64,000 bases of DNA from Rugamonas aquatica (GTDB lineage Bacteria > Pseudomonadota > Gammaproteobacteria > Burkholderiales > Burkholderiaceae_D), in contig NZ_WHUG01000007.1 of assembly GCF_009380215.1 (NCBI RefSeq), positions 124,001 through 188,000 on the forward strand. Reading direction: 5' to 3'. Shown here piece after piece: positions 8,943 through 17,234 of the stretch. How positions within the stretch are numbered: position 1 is the first letter of the stretch; every line of letters starts with the position of its first letter. The position numbers and the translations under genes were made by a program. The notes below the pieces were generated by a model. It saw nothing but the letters and a program-made list of their open reading frames with translations. It did not search any database and was not told the origin of the DNA.

Positions 8943-11900
8943 TCAGAACTTGTAGTTCAGGCCGAAGTAAGCGATGCGGCCGGTGTAACCATTGGAGTAG
9001 AAGCGGTTGTTGGTGTCGCTGCCCAGATGCGAGCTGCTCTCTTCCTTCGTCAGGTTCAACACCGAAGCGGTCAGGCTCAGCTCCTTGGTGATGTTGTACG
9101 CCACGTTGACGTCGACCTGGCTGTACGGATCCTGGTAGACGTTCAAGCCGTTGACCAGGCCGCCCACCACTTCGCCGCGACGGTTGTACGACGCACGTGC
9201 CAGGTACTTCTCGGTTTCGTAGAACACGGTGATGTTCGCCTGGTTCTTCGCGCTGCCGACCAGCTGCGACTTGCCGATCTCCGTGCCGTCGCCGAGGGTG
9301 ATGGCGGCCTGGTTGGTCTTGTTGTACGTGTAGTTGACCTGGAAGCCGAGGCCGGAAGCCAGCGTGTGCTGCGCATACATTTCGACACCTTGCGATACGC
9401 CGTTACGGCCACCGGCGGAAGTCGAGTAGTTCTGCACGGTCACGCTCTTGCCGCCCACGTCCATGGTCACGTCACGCACCACCGGCACAGCGAAGTTGCT
9501 GACGTTCTTGCGGAACAGATCGACGCCGAGCACCGAGCCGCGCTTGAAGTACCACTCCAGGCCCACGTCGAGCTGGGTGGCTTTGTACGGTTCCAGCTGC
9601 TTGTTGCTGCCTTCGCCGAACCAGCCCTGCTTGTCGCCGCCACCGATCAGACGGCGGTCGTTGACGTATTCCTGGCTGTAGTACTGCAAGCCGCCCGGCG
9701 CAGCGATATCGCTGTAGCTTGGACGCGAGACCACCTTGGATGCCGCCACGCGCAGCAGCAGATCCTGACGCAGATCGTAGGCCAGGTTCAGGCTAGGCAG
9801 CACGTCGTTGTAGCTGCGGTCAAGCGAGCTGACCACGAACGACGAGGTGCGCGCGGTGCTGTCCGGCAGCCGGGTGAAGCCGCTGGTGCAGCCGGAGCCG
9901 GCAGGTGCGCCGACCGCAGGCAAGCCGCCCGCCTGGCAAGGCGCAGGCGCGCCGTTAGGACCGTTGAAGAAGTAGTCGTTGTAGTTGTCGACGCGGTCGG
10001 TCGAGTCGGCATGCTGCTTGGTGCGCACCACGCGCAGACCGATATTGCCGCGCAGACGGTCGGTCTTGATGTTGGCCTGCAGGTAGGTCGACGAAATCTT
10101 CTCGTTGACGTTGTAGACGAAGTTGTCTTCGTTACGGGTCTGCATCGCGCCGTAGGTCTGGTTCAGGTAGGCGATGTAGGCCGGGTAGTTAATCGCCGGG
10201 AACGCGCTGGCCTTGATGCCGCCGGCCAGGTTGTCCAGCGATTGGCTGTACAGGAACTGCGGCTGGAACTTGTTGGCGGTGGAATCGCAGCCGGCCTGAT
10301 AGCGCTTGTCGTAGTCGGCCGGATTGGCGCCCTTGCACACCCAGTAGTTGTTGCCGGTGCTGCGGCTGGTGCCGCCGTCACGATACTTGCCGCCGAATTG
10401 CAGCGAGTCCAGCCACTTGCCGTCGTTGTGCCAGGTGAAGTCGGCCTGGGCGTACTTCTGCTGGGTGCTGTTGCGGGTCCACGAGGACGAGGTCGAACCG
10501 AGGTCGATCTCGCCTATGCCTTTTTGCAGATTGGCCATCAGCTCCGGCGAGAACGTCATCGTCGGCGTGCCGGTGGTGCTCCAGGCGCTGGCGTAGTTAC
10601 CCAGCGTCCAGCTGCCGTCGGCGTTTTGCAGGCGCGGCTTGATCGGCATGCCGAATTGCAGCTCAGGGCCGCCGCCGGCCCAGGTACGGCCGCCCTTGAA
10701 GGTGGCGTCCAGCGATTCACCGTGCCATTCGGCTTCGATGTCGGCGGTTTGCGACAACGCCTTCTCGCGGTTGTAGCTGCCGGTGATCTGCGGCGTTGGA
10801 ATGGTGCAGTCGTCGGGACCGAAGCCGCCGGTGTTCTTGATGCCGCCCGCTGCCGCCTGGGCGCCGCTGCAATAGTAGGTCTTGCCTGGATGCGCGCTGT
10901 ACTTCGCGCCGGTGACGATGGTGCCGCTAGGGTCGAAGGTCAGGCCGTCGAGCATGCGGCCGCCCGGCCAGTTGCCGTCGCCGTCGTAGCGCGCCAGATT
11001 CCATTCCGGGATCTTCAGCGTGTTGGTCTGCGAGTTCTGCGACAGGTCGAAGCGGAAGTAATTACCGGTCAGGGTCAGGTTGCGGACCGGCTTCAATTGC
11101 ATGGTCAGCTGGCCGCCCTTTCGCTCGCGGTCCTCGGTCTTGACATCGAAGTTGACCGAGGTTGGCATCATGAAGTTGCTGTAGTACTTGCCGGCCTGGT
11201 CGTAGAAGCCGGACTGGCCCCACCAGTAGCTGTTCATGTCGGACGGCTTGCCGTTGACATCGGTCGCTGGATGGGTTTTGTAGTTGTCGCCGTACCATTG
11301 CCAGTTTTCGGTGCTGGCGCCCATGGTGCGCGTGGTGCGTTTCTGTTGCGTGTAACCGACCAGCACGCCGAAACGGTTGCCCTCGTCATGCCATGCATAT
11401 TGACCGGAGAACTGGCCGTCGGTTTTCTTGCTGGTGTCGGCCCAGGTGCCTTCGGCGGCGACGAAGCCGCTGCCGGATTTGACTTCCAGCGGACGGCGCG
11501 TGTGCAGGATCACGGTGCCGCCGATGCCGCCTTCGTCGATGCGCGCTTCAGGCGACTTGAACAGCTCGGCGCTGGACAGCATATTGGCCGGCATCAGCAT
11601 GTAGTTGAACGAGCGGGTCGGGTCGCCGTTGGACTCGGCGGTGGCGATGTAGTTGCCGTTCAATTGGGTCAGGGTCAGTTCCGACGACAGGCCGCGGACG
11701 CTGACGTTCTTGCCCTCGCCGCCGCTGCGGTCGATGATTACGCCTGGCACGCGCTGCAGTGCGTCGGCCACGTTTTTATCGGGGAACTTGCCGATGTCTT
11801 CGGCGGTGACGACATCGACGATGGCGTTGGCGTTGCGCTTCTGGTCCAGGCTTTTCTCGATCGCGTAGCGATAGCCGGTAACAACCACCGACTCCACTTG

Positions 11901-12065
11901 GTTGGCGTCGGCATTCTTCTCGGCTGATTTGGCAGCAGGCTTCTCGGCCGGCGCGACTTGCGCGTGGGCGCTGGTCAGGGCCATCAGTCCGAGGCCCAGG
12001 GCCGTGGCGATAGGCGTGGCTTGCCAGCGGCGCTGACGTGAAGCGAGAGGTGGTTTGATTGTCAT
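8943..12065 (-). CDS. TonB-dependent outer-membrane receptor
   Basis: A 1040-residue outer-membrane transporter that takes up a ligand using TonB energy. A long signal peptide (to about residue 36, ending TSAHA) is followed by a short Ala/Lys-rich linker and the TonB-box region (VESVVVTGYR). The plug domain begins around residue 70 with IVDVVTAEDIGKFPDKNVADALQRVPGV, followed by the GEGKNVSVRGL motif. The beta-barrel ends in the aromatic YFGLNYKF needed for BAM assembly. The long form and the IGKFPDKNVADALQR plug motif are typical of carbohydrate-type receptors from Caulobacter/Xanthomonas/Oxalobacteraceae. The halogenase-like gene downstream fits that class. No SusD homologue is present, as expected in proteobacteria. 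Confidence 0.92.
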   Translation of the reverse strand: MTIKPPLASRQRRWQATPIATALGLGLMALTSAHAQVAPAEKPAAKSAEKNADANQVESVVVTGYRYAIEKSLDQKRNANAIVDVVTAEDIGKFPDKNVADALQRVPGVIIDRSGGEGKNVSVRGLSSELTLTQLNGNYIATAESNGDPTRSFNYMLMPANMLSSAELFKSPEARIDEGGIGGTVILHTRRPLEVKSGSGFVAAEGTWADTSKKTDGQFSGQYAWHDEGNRFGVLVGYTQQKRTTRTMGASTENWQWYGDNYKTHPATDVNGKPSDMNSYWWGQSGFYDQAGKYYSNFMMPTSVNFDVKTEDRERKGGQLTMQLKPVRNLTLTGNYFRFDLSQNSQTNTLKIPEWNLARYDGDGNWPGGRMLDGLTFDPSGTIVTGAKYSAHPGKTYYCSGAQAAAGGIKNTGGFGPDDCTIPTPQITGSYNREKALSQTADIEAEWHGESLDATFKGGRTWAGGGPELQFGMPIKPRLQNADGSWTLGNYASAWSTTGTPTMTFSPELMANLQKGIGEIDLGSTSSSWTRNSTQQKYAQADFTWHNDGKWLDSLQFGGKYRDGGTSRSTGNNYWVCKGANPADYDKRYQAGCDSTANKFQPQFLYSQSLDNLAGGIKASAFPAINYPAYIAYLNQTYGAMQTRNEDNFVYNVNEKISSTYLQANIKTDRLRGNIGLRVVRTKQHADSTDRVDNYNDYFFNGPNGAPAPCQAGGLPAVGAPAGSGCTSGFTRLPDSTARTSSFVVSSLDRSYNDVLPSLNLAYDLRQDLLLRVAASKVVSRPSYSDIAAPGGLQYYSQEYVNDRRLIGGGDKQGWFGEGSNKQLEPYKATQLDVGLEWYFKRGSVLGVDLFRKNVSNFAVPVVRDVTMDVGGKSVTVQNYSTSAGGRNGVSQGVEMYAQHTLASGLGFQVNYTYNKTNQAAITLGDGTEIGKSQLVGSAKNQANITVFYETEKYLARASYNRRGEVVGGLVNGLNVYQDPYSQVDVNVAYNITKELSLTASVLNLTKEESSSHLGSDTNNRFYSNGYTGRIAYFGLNYKF

Positions 12066-12327
12066 GTATGGTCTCCAGGTCGTGTGCCCGACGACGGGCT
12101 GTATTTTTTATGTGGCGGAAGCAGCGTTCCCATCGGCTGGTTGCTTGAAATTTTCCTAAACGAGCCAAATGCCGACGGCATGTCGTTGGGCACTGCATTC
12201 CAACCAGAAAGATTTATACAGAAGAAGCCATGGCGGCTCTACAAACTTTCAAAGTTCGCATCATGTTTAGTATTGTTTAGGAAACAAGTGAGGCGGGCTT
12301 GCTACAGTCCCCTATGAAGGGGTATTT
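12066..12327 (-). promoter_or_regulatory. Promoter region of the TonB receptor with distant inverted 10-mers
   Basis: This 262-bp gap must contain the receptor promoter. TTTCCTAAAC at 12153-12162 recurs as its exact inverse GTTTAGGAAA at 12275-12284, about 112 bases apart. These could be paired operator half-sites for a looping regulator or chance. No regulator gene is adjacent. Near the citrate-synthase-like gene end there is also a short CCCC-TATGAA-GGGG hairpin (12313-12326) without a convincing T tract on the relevant strand. Confidence 0.3.
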
Positions 12328-13521
12328 TTATGTGGCCGGATAGTTGCCGATGTAGCGCGCGCGGGGCCGTATCAGGCCGCCGTCGGCGATCTGCTCGGCC
12401 GCGTGGGCGATCCAGCCGGCCGAACGCGCCAGTGCGAACAGGATTTCTCCGGCGGCTGGAGGCCAATTGCAAACGATGCTCATGGCGGCCAGCGCCAGGT
12501 CGGCGTTGGGTGGCATGCCGAGGTGGGCGGAGGCCTGCTCACCCAGCGCCAGCACGGCGCGGGCTTGCGGCCAGGGCGACATCGCGTTCAGCAGATAGGC
12601 GGCGCGTGGGTCGCCTTGCGGGTAGAGCGGATGCGAGTAGCCTGCGAGGCTGGCGTCGCGGCCATCGAAGTAAGCGGCGATGCTGCGTTCGGGGTTGTCC
12701 GACGTCAGAGCAGTTTCCAGCATGGTGCGCGCGAGTGTGCTGCCGCCGCCGTGCTGTGCGCCGGACAAGGCGGCCAGGCCGGCGCTCAATGCAGCGGCCA
12801 GGCTCGCGCCGGTTGAGGCGACGCAGCGCACGGTGAAGGTGGATGCGTTTAATTCGTGGTCGGCCAGCAGGACCAGCGCGGCGCGTATCCATTCGGCCTG
12901 CGCTGCGTTGGCGTGCCAGGATTGCGCGATTTGCACATGCAGCGGTTCGGCGGAGGGCGCGCGGTTTAGCAGCGTTGCGGCCAGCAGGCGCATCAGGCCG
13001 GCGCCGGTGACGAAGCGGCCGTGGGCATCGTCCGGCTGCGCGGGCAGCGATCGCGCATGCACGGGCAGCGCGCACATCGCGGCTTCCAATGGCGACAGGG
13101 GGGACGCGTTGACGCCGAACGTTGCGCGCAACACGTCGGCGTTGGCGGCAGCGTCGGCGGCGAAGTAGTCGGTGCCGCCATCGTCCCACAGCAAACACGC
13201 CACCTGCTCCAGCGTGGCGCGGGCGGCCAGCGTCAGCACATCGTGGCCGCGATAGTGCAAGCGGCCGTCGGCGATGCGCGAGATGCGCGTCTCCAGCACT
13301 GGCGTGCCCCAGTTCATCGCGGCGGCCACTTGATGGCCGCCACGTTTGCCGTCGGCCTTGCGCGCGGCGAGCCGCAGCACTTCATCGCGAGGATAGCGCT
13401 TGCGTCGCCCGGCCTGCGCAACGCCGGGCGTCAACAGGCCGCGACTGACATACGAGTACAAAGTGGCGAGGCTGACACCGAGGATGCGCGCGGCCTCGGT
13501 TGCGGACAGGTCTTGGTTCAT
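12328..13521 (-). CDS. Citrate-synthase-family protein with N-terminal MerR-like helix-turn-helix
   Basis: A 397-aa fusion. Residues 5-30 (LSATEAARILGVSLATLYSYVSRGLL) form a MerR/excisionase-type DNA-binding helix-turn-helix. The rest is citrate synthase fold with its catalytic residues apparently intact: His222 in DHELNAST, His257 in AQHGGG and Asp341 in PNADLALAAM, plus the HPLYPQGDPRA loop. It may condense an acyl-CoA with a keto acid, or it may have become a metabolite-sensing regulator. The HTH is retained with basic residues after it (GRRKRYPRDEV). It is transcribed divergently from an MFS exporter with about 70 bp between starts, so it could regulate that gene. Confidence 0.85.
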   Translation of the reverse strand: MNQDLSATEAARILGVSLATLYSYVSRGLLTPGVAQAGRRKRYPRDEVLRLAARKADGKRGGHQVAAAMNWGTPVLETRISRIADGRLHYRGHDVLTLAARATLEQVACLLWDDGGTDYFAADAAANADVLRATFGVNASPLSPLEAAMCALPVHARSLPAQPDDAHGRFVTGAGLMRLLAATLLNRAPSAEPLHVQIAQSWHANAAQAEWIRAALVLLADHELNASTFTVRCVASTGASLAAALSAGLAALSGAQHGGGSTLARTMLETALTSDNPERSIAAYFDGRDASLAGYSHPLYPQGDPRAAYLLNAMSPWPQARAVLALGEQASAHLGMPPNADLALAAMSIVCNWPPAAGEILFALARSAGWIAHAAEQIADGGLIRPRARYIGNYPAT

Positions 13522-13591
13522 ACGCCTATTGTAATGTCGATTGCCGGAATCAAGATTGACCCTCGCTGCAGCGCGCTTTTAGACTTCAGCC

Positions 13592-14788
13592 ATGCCGCCC
13601 AAACCACACGCCGTTTCAATCTTCCAGCCGTTGAGCCACGCGCGCTTTCGCCAACTGTGGCTGGCCAATATGCTGTCCAACCTGGGCAGCCGCATGCAAG
13701 CCTTCGCGGCGGCCTGGCAGATCGCCACGCTGTCGCACTCGCCGCAGTTGACGGCGCTGGTGCAGACCGCGACCTGGGCGCCGATGCTGCTGTTCGCCCT
13801 GCCCGCCGGCGCGCTGGCCGATACGCTGCATCGCCCCACCCTGCTCTTTCGCAGCAACGCCGTGATGGCGCTGGCCGCCGTCGCGATGGCGCTGCTGGCC
13901 TTCGGTGGCCGGCAGCCGGTGTCCGCCTTGCTGCTGCTGACCTTTGTCATGGGCGCCGGCATGGCGTTCACGATGCCGGCGTGGCAGGCGTCGATGTCGG
14001 CGCTGGTGCCGCCGCAGGAGATCGAAGCGGCGGCCACCTTGAATAACATGAGCTACAACCTGGCGGCGCTGGCCGGGCCAGCGCTGGGCGGTATGCTGTT
14101 TCAGCTGACCGGTGCGGGAGCGCTGTACTTGTTGAACGCCTTGTCCTTCAGCGCGCTGCTGTGGATCTACCGGCAAGCGCGCACATCGCCAGCGCCACGC
14201 ATGGCCGACCGCCACAGCATGGGCAGCGCGCTGCGCATCAGTTGGGCGTCGGCCCGCTATCGTTCGCTGCTGTTGCATGCGATGGCGATATTCTTCGTCT
14301 CGGCCGCCTTTGCCGCATTGCTGCCGCTGCTGCATCACGATGCCGGCACCTACGGCGCGCTGATGGGCGCACTGGGCGCAGGCGCGGTACTGGCGGCCTT
14401 CGTGTTGCCGCTCGCGCGCCGCCACGCAGTCAAGCGCGTGGTGCTGGCCGGCGGCCTGGGCATCCATGGCGGCATGCTGATGACGATAGGCCTGGCAGCC
14501 TCGCAGCCGCTGCGCCTGGTGCTGGTGGTGATCGGCGGCGTCGCATGGTCGGCCATCGTCACCACCCTCAACGGCGCGGCGCAGCAAGCCTTTCCCGATG
14601 CGGTGCGCGCCAGGACACTGTCGGTGCACATCCTGGCGATCGCCGCCGGCCAGACCATAGGCAGCGCCGCATGGGGCTTGCTGGCCGCCCGCTGCGGCAT
14701 CGTGCCGGCGCTGACGGCGGCGGGCCTGGCCACGCTGGCCTGCGCTGGCCTGGTCGCCTGTTCAAAAGATTTTCTGGAGACGGTATGA
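13592..14788 (+). CDS. MFS transporter, DHA3-type exporter
   Basis: A 398-aa inner-membrane protein with about 12 hydrophobic segments. N-terminal FRQLWLANMLSNLGSRMQ followed by AAAWQIATLSHSPQLTALVQTA is the pattern of the EntS/DHA3 (MFS_3) group of drug and siderophore exporters. The loop motif ALADTLHRPTLL matches the family A-motif position. It starts 70 bp from the divergent HTH-citrate-synthase gene and its stop overlaps the start of a GNAT gene by 4 bp (ATGA), so transporter and acetyltransferase are co-translated. The substrate is unknown. Confidence 0.85.
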   Translation: MPPKPHAVSIFQPLSHARFRQLWLANMLSNLGSRMQAFAAAWQIATLSHSPQLTALVQTATWAPMLLFALPAGALADTLHRPTLLFRSNAVMALAAVAMALLAFGGRQPVSALLLLTFVMGAGMAFTMPAWQASMSALVPPQEIEAAATLNNMSYNLAALAGPALGGMLFQLTGAGALYLLNALSFSALLWIYRQARTSPAPRMADRHSMGSALRISWASARYRSLLLHAMAIFFVSAAFAALLPLLHHDAGTYGALMGALGAGAVLAAFVLPLARRHAVKRVVLAGGLGIHGGMLMTIGLAASQPLRLVLVVIGGVAWSAIVTTLNGAAQQAFPDAVRARTLSVHILAIAAGQTIGSAAWGLLAARCGIVPALTAAGLATLACAGLVACSKDFLETV

Positions 14789-15303
14789 ACGACATCATCA
14801 TCAAGACGCTGCAAACACAGGACGCGGCGCCGCTGCTGCAATTCGAACTGGAGAACCGCGCCTGGTTCGAACAGTACATCGCGCCGCGCGACGAAAGCTT
14901 CTACACGCCGCACGGCGTGCAGCGCCACATCGAGCACTACCTGGACGGCTATGCCAACGGCACCTGGCATCCATGCCTGCTGCTCGACACCGGTGGCCGT
15001 GTCGTCGGACGCGCCAATCTGAAGGACATCAATCGCCACACGGCCAGCGCCGAAGCCGGCTACCGCATCGCCCGCGACGCGGCGGGCCAGGGCCTGGCCA
15101 CGCGCGCGTTGCAGCACCTGATCGCACTGGCGCAAGAGCAGTGGCGCTTGCAGCAGCTGCAGGCCTACGTCACCGACAACAACCTCGCATCCGTCCGTGT
15201 CCTGAACAAATGCGCTTTCGTGCAAGGCCCCTATCAGGACGGTATGGAATGCGTAGCGGGCACGCTGTATGGAGGCCATCAATTTACCCGCACCCTGCGC
15301 TGA
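14785..15303 (+). CDS. GNAT family N-acetyltransferase (RimJ/RimL-like)
   Basis: A 172-aa acetyl-CoA-dependent transferase. The core GRANLKDINRHTASAEAGYRIARDAAGQGLATRALQHL carries the acetyl-CoA pyrophosphate-binding loop (RDAAGQGLA, the Q/RxxGxA motif). It is followed by LQAYVTDNNLASVRVLNKCAF, the RimJ/RimL-type C-terminal motif. The start at 14785 is set by the ATGA overlap with the MFS gene. Coupling to an exporter suggests a detoxification pair, which is inference. Confidence 0.88.
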   Translation: MNDIIIKTLQTQDAAPLLQFELENRAWFEQYIAPRDESFYTPHGVQRHIEHYLDGYANGTWHPCLLLDTGGRVVGRANLKDINRHTASAEAGYRIARDAAGQGLATRALQHLIALAQEQWRLQQLQAYVTDNNLASVRVLNKCAFVQGPYQDGMECVAGTLYGGHQFTRTLR

Positions 15304-15355
15304 CTGGTGTAAGCTTGTCATCAAACAGCGCACAGCGCGGCACGGAAGGGATGAG

Positions 15356-16135
15356 ATGGCAGGACTACACAGCGGGTGGACACGGCTGCTCGGCGCGGCA
15401 TGCTGCGCCTTGCTGTTGTCTGCCAGCCTGCCCGCTCATGCCATCGTGTTGCGCACCTCGGCACAAGAGGGAACGGAACCCAAGTTCATCGCCGACGGCA
15501 AGGACCGTGTAGTCGGCTTGTGCGTCGACATCCTGCGCGCCGTCGAGCAGATCGAACCGACGCTGCAATTCGTCGGCGACCAGCGCTGGAAGCCGCTGAT
15601 ACGCGCCTACTCGGAAATGGAAACCGGCCAGCAGGACGTGCAGTGCGCCATGCAACGCACGGCGGAACGCGAACTCAAATATCACTTTCTCGGCCCGGCG
15701 CTATACACCATCGAGTACCACTTCCTGGCGCGCGCCCACGATCCGGTGGTCGTCACCCAGTGGGACGACGTGCGCCGCCTGGCGCCCGACAACGTGGTGC
15801 TGATCAATCGCGGCTTCGCGGCGGGCACTATCCTGGCCGAGATGGGCGGCATTGAAGTCGATGCCAACTCCACCAGCCCGCAATCGAATCTGCAAAAGCT
15901 GATCGCGGGACGCGGACGCCTGTTCTTCCATCGCGGCCCCGGCCTGCAACGGCTGCTGGAGCGCACCGGCACCGCCGACAAGGTACGCATCCTGCCGCAA
16001 GTAATGTACAGCGCCAAACTGTATTTCGTCACCAGCAAGCGACTCGCCGGATTCATCAACGAGCGGCTGGAGCGCGCGCTGTTTCAGCTTGAAAAAAACG
16101 GCGAGCTGGAACGGCTGATGCGCAAGTGGGATTGA
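15356..16135 (+). CDS. Periplasmic substrate-binding protein (SBP_bac_3-like), paralogue 1 of 3
   Basis: A 259-aa exported protein with a signal peptide at about 1-30, then the VLRTSAQEGTEPKFIAD motif and GLCVDILRAVE typical of family-3 (amino-acid-type) solute-binding proteins. Two cysteines (GLCVDI and VQCAMQR) are kept in all three local paralogues, suggesting a structural disulfide. ATG at 15356 is preferred because GGAAGGG precedes it and it begins the signal peptide. No ABC permease or ATPase gene is nearby, so the protein may feed a distant transporter or act as a sensor. A small exported protein gene follows after 1 bp. Confidence 0.82.
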   Translation: MAGLHSGWTRLLGAACCALLLSASLPAHAIVLRTSAQEGTEPKFIADGKDRVVGLCVDILRAVEQIEPTLQFVGDQRWKPLIRAYSEMETGQQDVQCAMQRTAERELKYHFLGPALYTIEYHFLARAHDPVVVTQWDDVRRLAPDNVVLINRGFAAGTILAEMGGIEVDANSTSPQSNLQKLIAGRGRLFFHRGPGLQRLLERTGTADKVRILPQVMYSAKLYFVTSKRLAGFINERLERALFQLEKNGELERLMRKWD

Positions 16136-16136
16136 C

Positions 16137-16691
16137 ATGCATGCCGTCGCGCCTGCCGTGCTGGCCTTGCTGCTGTCCACGGCGGCGCACTCGCAGCAGG
16201 ACACGCTGACAGTCCGCATGACCGCGCCGCAAGCGCAGCAGGCGTTGCTGCAAGCGGTGCAGCGCATCCCCGCGCAGCGCGAGGAACACCGGCGCTACCG
16301 CATGGCCCTGCCCTTCGGCTCCCCACTGTTCCCGCCGGACGACGACCTCGCATTGCCGCCGTCGAACCCGGCGCTGGCGGCGTGGCTGGCGCTGCCCGCA
16401 GACCGGCGCCGCCACGACGTGCTGATTGCCCCCGATGTCGATTACTACTGGAACGCCGAAGGCCGCCAGTACGCCTGCCAGTTCCTCGTGCATATGCAGG
16501 CGCTGGAAGGCGGCTGGACGCAACTGGCCTTGCTGCAAGTGCGGCCCAGCAGCTACGCGGGCAAATCCTTCAAGCTGCTGGGCCGCACCGGCCCGGGCTA
16601 CTACCGGGATGTGCAGCCCGCCGCGCCCTCACTCCAGAGCGCCGCCGAACTGCGCGCCTTTCTGGCGACGGCGCTGGACCAGCCACATTAA
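16137..16691 (+). CDS. Hypothetical exported protein downstream of the binding protein
   Basis: 184 aa, not recognised. It starts 1 bp after the preceding stop, so it is very likely co-expressed with the binding protein. A short signal peptide (MHAVAPAVLALLLSTAAHSQ) is followed by a helical, Gln/Ala-rich stretch and a region with DYYWNAEGRQYACQF and FKLLGRTGPGYYRDV. It overlaps the convergent PEP-CTERM-like gene by 63 bp at the 3' end, which is odd and leaves open whether its natural stop is elsewhere. The same third-position GC as its neighbours supports a real gene. Confidence 0.6.
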   Translation: MHAVAPAVLALLLSTAAHSQQDTLTVRMTAPQAQQALLQAVQRIPAQREEHRRYRMALPFGSPLFPPDDDLALPPSNPALAAWLALPADRRRHDVLIAPDVDYYWNAEGRQYACQFLVHMQALEGGWTQLALLQVRPSSYAGKSFKLLGRTGPGYYRDVQPAAPSLQSAAELRAFLATALDQPH

Positions 16692-17219
16692 AGACAACCC
16701 CAGCGCCAGCAAGCACAAGCTGCCCGGCACCGGCACGCCGGTCGCCGCCACCGCTACCGACAGCGGCGCCAGCAGCACATCCGACACCTGCAGGAACGTG
16801 CCGCCCGCCAGCGGATCGCCATTCCACCATTCGCCGGAGATGCTGAAGCTGCCGTTGTCGCCCATGGCCGGCAGCGCGAACGGGAAGATCTGCAAGCCAT
16901 ACAGCCCGGTATGCGTGGCGGCGTTGAAGGCGGCGGCCACGGTGGCGCCCGGCGCCAGCACCGGAAAGTCGAAGTAGCTGGCGTCCGGCGAGCCGATGCT
17001 GAACGAGGATGCGTTCAGCTGCGTCGGCACGAACCAGTTCAGCGTGTCGGTGTTGACCAGCTGGTAGCCCCAGCCCACCGTGTCGCCGGGATTGCCGGTG
17101 ACCGCACCGGACGGCACCGCCGCGAAGGTGAACACGAACGGCGTCGCGCTGGCGACAGGCGCCCACCACAACAGCTTCAACAACAGCGCGGCCAGCGCGC
17201 AGAGATATCTGAGTTTCAT
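16629..17219 (-). CDS. PEP-CTERM-like exported protein
   Basis: 196 aa with a signal peptide (to about residue 25, ending VASA), a beta-rich central domain with SGEWWNGDPL, and a C-terminal sorting tail: VPVPGSL, a hydrophobic helix of about 15 residues, then the basic cluster RRRQK. The usual VPEP is VPVP here, so recognition by exosortase/EpsH may be altered. It begins 15 bp after the stop of the Het-C/VWA gene and is probably in its operon. The 3' end overlaps the convergent exported-protein gene by 63 bp. No exosortase gene lies in the window. Confidence 0.75.
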   Translation of the reverse strand: MKLRYLCALAALLLKLLWWAPVASATPFVFTFAAVPSGAVTGNPGDTVGWGYQLVNTDTLNWFVPTQLNASSFSIGSPDASYFDFPVLAPGATVAAAFNAATHTGLYGLQIFPFALPAMGDNGSFSISGEWWNGDPLAGGTFLQVSDVLLAPLSVAVAATGVPVPGSLCLLALGLSLMWLVQRRRQKGAQFGGALE

Positions 17220-17234
17220 GACGGTTCCTCCGGT

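Noticed and set aside
8832..11927. Long plus-strand open frame (1031 codons) opposite the TonB receptor
   Set aside because: It is the antisense shadow of a GC-rich gene. The minus strand encodes a receptor with signal peptide, plug and C-terminal aromatic; the plus frame shows only Val/Ala/Arg/Gln-rich noise.
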